From the NCBI GenBank assembly GCA_029718625.1, contig CM056377.1, forward strand, positions 98,634,998 through 98,698,997: a stretch of 64,000 bases of DNA. Direction: 5' to 3'. Positions 57,567 through 64,000 of this stretch are shown here, piece by piece. The translations under genes and the position numbers were made by a program. A model generated the notes under the pieces. It had not been told where the DNA came from. It saw only the letters and a program-made list of their open reading frames with translations, and did not search any database. Numbering within the stretch: position 1 is the first letter of the stretch; the number at the start of each line of letters is the position of its first letter. This DNA comes from Synaphobranchus kaupii (Eukaryota > Chordata > Actinopteri > Anguilliformes > Synaphobranchidae).

Positions 57567-59100
57567 CAGTTGAAGTCGGAAGTTAACCATCTTTGTTTTG
57601 TGTGGAAACTAGTTTGCTTGCTAAGTAACAACTTCCAAATAATTAAAACTATTGCAGCTATATAATCTTTGTGGGAAGCTCATTTCTATTTCGAAAAGCA
57701 TGCAAACCACACATACAGTTTACATGAAGTTTACATGCACTTAGGTTGAAGTCATTAAAACTCATTTTTAACCACTCCACAGATTTCATGTTAGCAAACT
57801 ATAGTGTTGGCAAGTCAGTTAGGACATCTACTTTGTGCATGACACAAGTAATGTTTCCTACAATTGTTTACAGACAGATTATTTCACTTTAAATTCACTA
57901 TATCACAATTCCAGTGGGTCAGAAGTTTACATACACTAAGTTGACTGCGCCTTTAAATTTTTTATATTTGGTCGCATATCCTTTGCATGCCATGACTTTC
58001 TGATGTCTGTGACCCAACAACATCAAAAGACTCTTGATATCTTATTTTCTGTTACTCTTACAAGCGATACTATAACGTCTCTGCATTTCAATGGATCTCT
58101 ATGGGAATTGGGGGGTGGGACTAGATTTAACTGTAAATTACACTGGAACAGTATGGAATACATGATTGGTAAAATGGTCGTAAGTCATCAAGTGTCTGAG
58201 GTATCAAACAAGCCTCAAACCATCACTCTGCTGCCAGATATGCAGTAGATATGGATTTCAGGACCTCATGTAAACACACAGAATTCAAATACAACTTCAG
58301 ACATCCACACAATAAAGCCTCAAACTTGGGTTATTTCTGTATTTTGTATTACTTTTTCCTCTTCTTCCTGCCTATTTGGTCATCACAAATGCTCCAGTCC
58401 CACAATCAACTATTTCCCCCATTTAACTATATCTGCCAATATCAGTTAAATGGAGCCATTTAACCAACCATGAGCCATTTAGCCAACCATTACATTATTA
58501 CATTATAGGCATTTAGCAGACGCTCTTATCCAGAGCGACTTACACAACTTCTTATTACATTTATCCATTCATACAGCTGGATATATACTGAAGCAATTCA
58601 GGTTAAGTACCTTGCTCAAGGGTACAACGGCAGTGTCCGGCTGGGAATCGAACCTGCAACCTTTCGGTTACAAGTCCTGTTCCTTAACCATTATACTACA
58701 CTGCCGCCCTATATAACCATGTGTTTCCATACTGTTCCAGTGTAATTTACAGCAAAATCTAGGCCCACCCCCCAATTCCCATAGAGATCCATTCAAATGC
58801 AGAGACGTTATAGTATCGCTTGTAAGAGTACCAGAAAATAAGATATCAAGAGTCTTTCGATGTTGTTGGGTCACAGACATCAGGAAGTCATGGCATGCAA
58901 AGGATATGCGACCAAATATCAAAAATTTAAAGGCACAGTCAACTTGTCTGTAACCAATTGTTGGAAAAATTACTTTTGTCATGCACAAAGTAGATGTCCT
59001 AACTGACTTGCCAACACTATAGTTTGCTAACATTAAATCTGTGGAGTGGTTAAAAATTTGTTTTAATGACTTCAACCTAAGTGTATGTAAACTTCAACTG
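57567..59100. mobile_element. Tc1 (Sleeping Beauty-type) derivative with rearranged arms
   Basis: The left end CAGTTGAAGTCGGAAGTT is broken after 18 bases by ~135 bp of foreign sequence (57586-57720), then continues CATGCACTTAGGTTGAAGTC. The right end is ...AACCTAAGTGTATGTAAACTTCAACTG. The arms are the same terminal-repeat family as at 7596 and 61510, and the centre holds foldback-repeat arms (58035-58250, 58715-58855) and a SINE. It has no transposase. The foreign piece is an inverted copy of sequence just outside the right end. Confidence 0.8.
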
Positions 59101-59565
59101 TATGTGCGGTTTGCATGCTTTTCGAAATAGAAATTAGCTTCCCACAAAGATTATACAGCTGCAATAGTTTTAATTATTTGGAAGTTGTTACTTAGCCAGG
59201 AAGCTAGCTTCCTCACAAAACAAAGATGATAATGCTAAGTTATATTGTAGCGATTATTTTATTGGCTGGCATAGCATGACATGTGCACTTCCTTATTTGT
59301 CCAAAAGCATTACATGTTCACATCCGTGCACATCGTTCATTTTGCCTGGGTATCCTGCAATTCACTACTTTGATAAGATGATGTTATTGGCAGATATAGT
59401 TAAATGGGGGAAATAGTTGATTGTGGGACTGGAGCATTTGTGATGACCAAATAGGCAGGAAGAAGAAGAAAAAGAAAAATACAGAAATAACCCAAGTTTG
59501 AGGCTTTATTGTGTGGATGTCTGAAGTTGTATTTGAATTCTGTGTGTTTACATGAGGTCAGAAGG
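58253..59565. repeat. Inverted duplication of flanking DNA
   Basis: 58253-58440 (CATGTAAACACACAGAATTC ... CACAATCAACTATTTCCCCC ... TATCTGCCAAT) reappears reverse-complemented at 59390-59562. Separately, 57589-57718 (CATCTTTGTTTTGTG ... TTTCGAAAAGCATGCAAACC) reappears reverse-complemented at 59100-59225. The duplicates are near-identical, which implies recent rearrangement. Confidence 0.8.
58491..58710 (-). mobile_element. tRNA-derived SINE with L2-type 3' tail
   Basis: On the minus strand: GGGCGGCAGTGTAGTATAAT GGTTAAGG (A-box region), then GTTGCAGGTTCGATTCCC (a clean B box, GGTTCGATTCC), a body with CCTTGAGCAAGGTACTTAAC, and the 3' tail GTCGCTCTGGATAAGAGCGT CTGCTAAATG followed by (TAATG)-like repeats. 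The tail matches L2 LINE 3' ends such as that at 47570, so the SINE was probably mobilised by an L2 enzyme. Confidence 0.9.
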
Positions 59566-59735
59566 TAATGTTCTTAAGGGCTGAGAGTCTGTGGTCATTG
59601 TGGTTATTTATGTAGGAAATCCTGAAAAATGCCAAACTCTTGGTGCTGTATAGGTATGGGGCATGCCCCACCAAGCCGTAGCTTGGTGGATGGCATTATT
59701 GTTACTTCATATTGGTGAATTAGGCCCATTTTAAT
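59566..59735. other. Spacer, nothing recognised
   Basis: Short unique sequence before the LTR. Confidence 0.4.
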
Positions 59736-59740
59736 GTATC

Positions 59741-60446
59741 TGTCAGGTTTAGGTTAGAAAATTGAGAACCAAACGCAACAGATAAGGATTCAGAAAGCGT
59801 ATCTAAAAGACACGCCACAGAAGCGGAATTAAACCGCACCAGGGGAAGAAAGGGAAACGGAAAAGCGGGAACAAAACTTCCCCAGCACAAGGCTAACACA
59901 AAACAACCTCAAACGGAGGCGAGAAATCGCTAAAACAGCGAGAAACGAACAAAAAGAAAGAACCTCACGCACTAATTGATCTGCGTGTATAAGAGGTCGA
60001 GAAAACTGAAAAGAAACAAACAGAATAGCAAGCCTGTAACTACAGCTCAGTCGGCTAAGGAGCTGAACAAAGAATAAACAGGCTGCAGGCAAAAAGAAAA
60101 GAATAGAGGACGATAGGACAGAAAACCAGAAATTCTAATCCTATAACTAATACAAATAGCTGCGTCTCTGTATAACACCAAACAGAGATTCAGAAGCTAA
60201 AGTCTTATACCTATACCAATACCAATACCGGCTTCCTAGTAATAATGCCACAACAATCCAGAAGCACCGGAAAGCGGAAGTTAAGCTCTATTTATAGCCG
60301 ATGGAAACCAAACACAGGTGTCGGAGATAATGACCCGGAGAGATCCAAACACCGGGACGGAGGAAGAAAAAATCCGATAGAGCTTCAGACGACGCCAAAC
60401 GGAAAACAATGGTAGAAACAAAAGGAGACAGCCCCTAACCATGACA
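59741..60446 (-). mobile_element. Solo LTR (706 bp), GTATC target duplication
   Basis: TGTCAGGTTTAGG ... CCCCTAACCATGACA with TG/CA borders and TGTCA/TGACA inverted tips. GTATC is on both sides (59736-59740 and 60447-60451). On the minus strand it has GGCTATAAATAGAGC as a TATA box about 150 bases in. No internal region is present, so it is an LTR-LTR recombination product. It ends 225 bases before the inverted CCAAT box of the third RGS gene. Confidence 0.92.
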
Positions 60447-60671
60447 GTATCATATAATTACTAAGAATGGAGGCAATTTTTCCAGATGAGCATGCATGTT
60501 GTAGTCAAAGTGACATCAGGGTTAAATTGTGTACCTTACTACAAACAGATTATCTTTGAATTTAATGTGCTCCTGGGATTCCACTGTGTTATCAGCAATC
60601 AAAGGCCTGTATACCATTTCTGTACTAAAATATTTGTACTTCGGTGCCTGTAATAGCAGAGCTCCATTTGG

Positions 60672-60717
60672 ATTGGCTAGGCTCGTGGCCCAGGTCCAAG
60701 AGGCTTTCTGTATATAA
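60672..60717 (+). promoter_or_regulatory. Core promoter of the third RGS gene: inverted CCAAT and TATA boxes
   Basis: ATTGGCT at 60672-60678 and TATATAA at 60711-60717, 39 bases apart; the ATG follows 92 bases after the TATA box. Layout and spacing match the promoter at 35215. Confidence 0.65.
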
Positions 60718-60808
60718 CTCCAAGGGCTAAATGACAGTCAAACAGACAAGCAAGACACCAACTTTTGGCAGTGGACTCTTTGCACATCAAGAGTGAAAAC
60801 CTCAGAAA

Positions 60809-60852
60809 ATGTGTAAAGGATTAGCTGCCTTGCCTCAGACATGTCTGGAGAG
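60809..60852 (+). CDS. First coding exon of an RGS4/5/16-type gene
   Basis: ATG at 60809 opens MCKGLAALPQTCLE plus a split Arg codon, followed by the donor GTGAGA at 60853. The 44-nt exon has the same length and phase as exon 1 of the gene at 35346. MCKGLAALPxxCLER is nearly the published start of RGS5 and close to RGS4 and RGS16. It forms the amphipathic membrane helix with palmitoylatable Cys2 and Cys12, and MC- also makes the proteins N-end-rule substrates in mammals. Exon 2 (expected to begin in AK.) is not found before 64000, so intron 1 is over 3.1 kb and contains a Tc1 transposon. RGS16 is the best guess from the RGS8 neighbour; RGS5 is possible. Confidence 0.85.
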
Positions 60853-61509
60853 GTGAGATATCAATCTTTTTTTCTCTCTCCCTGGGCTCATTCTGAATGT
60901 AAAGCTTTTTGCAGTTTGAGAAGTTTCAAAGGACCCCACTTAATAATGAGAAGTCTTTTGTTTCCGCTTGTCAGTTGCTGCATTGTTAAGACCTACATGC
61001 AGTTTGTTGCTCTTTGAAAAGTAGGGTTTAAGTGTGTTGACTCAATAGAAGGTACATTGTGCATTTGTACGTGCATGTTCAAATGTATTTTCATGTAAAT
61101 CTGTGAGCAATAGCCATAGTTGAGTAACTTTATTTGAACTATGCTGGGGAAGTTTAGTATCAATGTCAAAAACAAAACATAATCATATTAAAATTCTAGA
61201 AAATATATTTCCCCTGGAGTTTCAAATACTGGATTTAAGCAGTCAATACTGTTCAGTAAAGATTTTCAAAAAGCAAAATGTTAGCACAGATTCCAAAACG
61301 TCCTGCTTGAACAAATGGCAAAATGTTTGCACTTATTTTACACACTCAATATTAACTGCTTCATGTATGTATCATATTATTACACCTCCACATGAAATTA
61401 GTGTGTATATGCGTGTGTATTAGGTACTTTTCCATGCAGAATTAAGTACTTTTCCATGCACATATGAAAGTGCGTCCACGTCCCCCTCTGCTGCTTGTAT
61501 AACAGCAGG

Positions 61510-63083
<1,574 letters not shown>

Positions 63084-64000
63084 TATGCTTATCAGATTAG
63101 CAATTCAAGTCAATACACCTGATCAAAAGTGGATGGGGGAAGCTTCAGTAACATAAACTCTTTTTATGAAGAGATCAGAGTTCCATTTCCACTGTTGCAT
63201 CAGCTGTGTAACTATCAAACTGGTTGCATTAAATTTTGATTTTAAATTAGATTTTTGGTAGTATGGGAAATTAATATTCCAGTTACATTGCTCTGTATAA
63301 ATATGCTACATATTATATAAATTACAGTAATTTATTCTGTTGTAAAATAGTTATAGCTATTGAAAGTGTGTGTTAACTACTAGGGGTGTGCCGGAAGCCG
63401 AAATCCGGAAGTGCACGGATTGTGGGTTGGATTTTTTCCTATTCGAAGTTGCCTGTTCATATTGGTTTGCGGGAAATAGCCTAATAAAATTGCAGCAGGG
63501 AAATCTTTGATTCAGTGCCCACCTGTGTATGCCTCTTCTGAACTTTACAGAATTAAGCATTGGATTAAATTTTTGTGTATTAAAACATTAAAATATATAG
63601 ACCCTTTTACAGTTTGTCAACAACTATGATGTAATGCGCGTGCAGACGCTAACTGGAGGCAGAAAAGCTAACTTTAAAGTCAAGCGCAGGCGGTGTCCAG
63701 CAACTGGAGCTGCTTTTCCTGCTGCTGCAGCTGCAAACTCTGCATTGACAGACACTGCTTGTTATCTGAAGAGACTGCAATGAGCCTAAATAAACTGAAA
63801 TTTAAAAATATTGAGGAACACGTTTAAACTAACACGTATGCGTTTCATAGGCTACTTAATGCGGTAAACTCAGAACATTCACTGCGGATGTCCTAGCTAA
63901 CGTTATTCATTTTAGTGGCCCAGTGTTTTCTAGTTCTTTAGTCAGGGCTTTCATCGTCTGTGGTGCCTTCTACAAATTTAAAGCCAGTAACATAAGCTAA
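63084..64000. other. Intron 1 of the third RGS gene, continued
   Basis: No second RGS exon is visible. CTAGGGGTGTGCCGGAAGCC at 63380 resembles the start of some fish DNA elements, but no partner end lies in the window. Confidence 0.4.

Noticed and set aside
58620..58710. A tRNA gene on the minus strand (clean B box)
   Set aside because: It is continuous with a SINE body and an L2-type tail, and a tRNA cloverleaf with paired acceptor arms is not apparent.

Overview
This window looks like nuclear DNA of a teleost fish. Three genes of one vertebrate family, the R4 subfamily of RGS (regulator of G-protein signalling) proteins, lie head to tail on the + strand, and almost everything else recognisable is transposon-derived. 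The genes have short exons with GT-AG introns and one GC-AG intron. The repeats are typical of fish: Tc1 elements very close to the Sleeping Beauty (salmonid) lineage, L2-type LINEs with the 'GCTTTGGATAAAAGCG' tail, a tRNA-derived SINE carrying the same tail, hAT, PIF/Harbinger-like and TTAA-target (Kolobok-like) elements, and solo LTRs.

Genes. (1) At 55-699 are the last two exons of an RGS8-like gene. (2) At 35346-36734 is a complete five-exon, 189-residue RGS gene of the RGS4/5/16 type. It starts with the Cys2/Cys12 amphipathic N-terminus. (3) At 60809-60852 is the first coding exon (15 residues) of another RGS4/5/16-type gene, which must continue past 64000. Genes 2 and 3 have matching upstream layouts: an inverted CCAAT box 39-40 bases before a TATA box, and an ATG 86-92 bases after the TATA box. 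The order RGS8-like then RGS16-like on one strand resembles the mammalian RGS8-RGS16 pair, and the fish has one extra copy. All three products are expected to be cytosolic or membrane-associated GTPase activators for Gi/Gq alpha subunits.

Intergenic DNA. 0.7-35 kb holds two short TIR elements, a decayed Tc1/mariner, a Tc1 derivative split by a Harbinger-like element (7.6-11.1 kb), and a second Tc1 family split by a TTAA-flanked insert (11.7-15.5 kb). It also holds a hAT with a broken transposase (17.0-20.6 kb), a LINE 3' half (20.7-21.8 kb), a second hAT with a solo LTR inside (22.3-25.0 kb), and two foldback TTAA elements (29.0-29.6 and 31.1-32.1 kb). The second foldback is part of a larger nest that includes a third hAT (32.3-34.5 kb). 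36.7-60.6 kb holds a second copy of the first TIR element, a 45-bp minisatellite, and L2 LINE remnants. It also has a TTAA element with an expanded solo LTR (49.1-51.5 kb), and a Kolobok-like element with THAP and P2X7-tail-like exons (52.8-56.0 kb). It ends with an inverted duplication around a Tc1 derivative and a solo LTR (59.7-60.4 kb). Intron 1 of the third RGS gene carries a nearly intact Tc1 with a single nonsense codon.

No prokaryotic, CRISPR, rRNA or intact functional tRNA features are visible. The most notable signals are the target-site-resolved nesting of elements, a TTAA-flanked guild in which several members carry a perfect CRE palindrome, and the promoter architecture shared by the two RGS paralogs.
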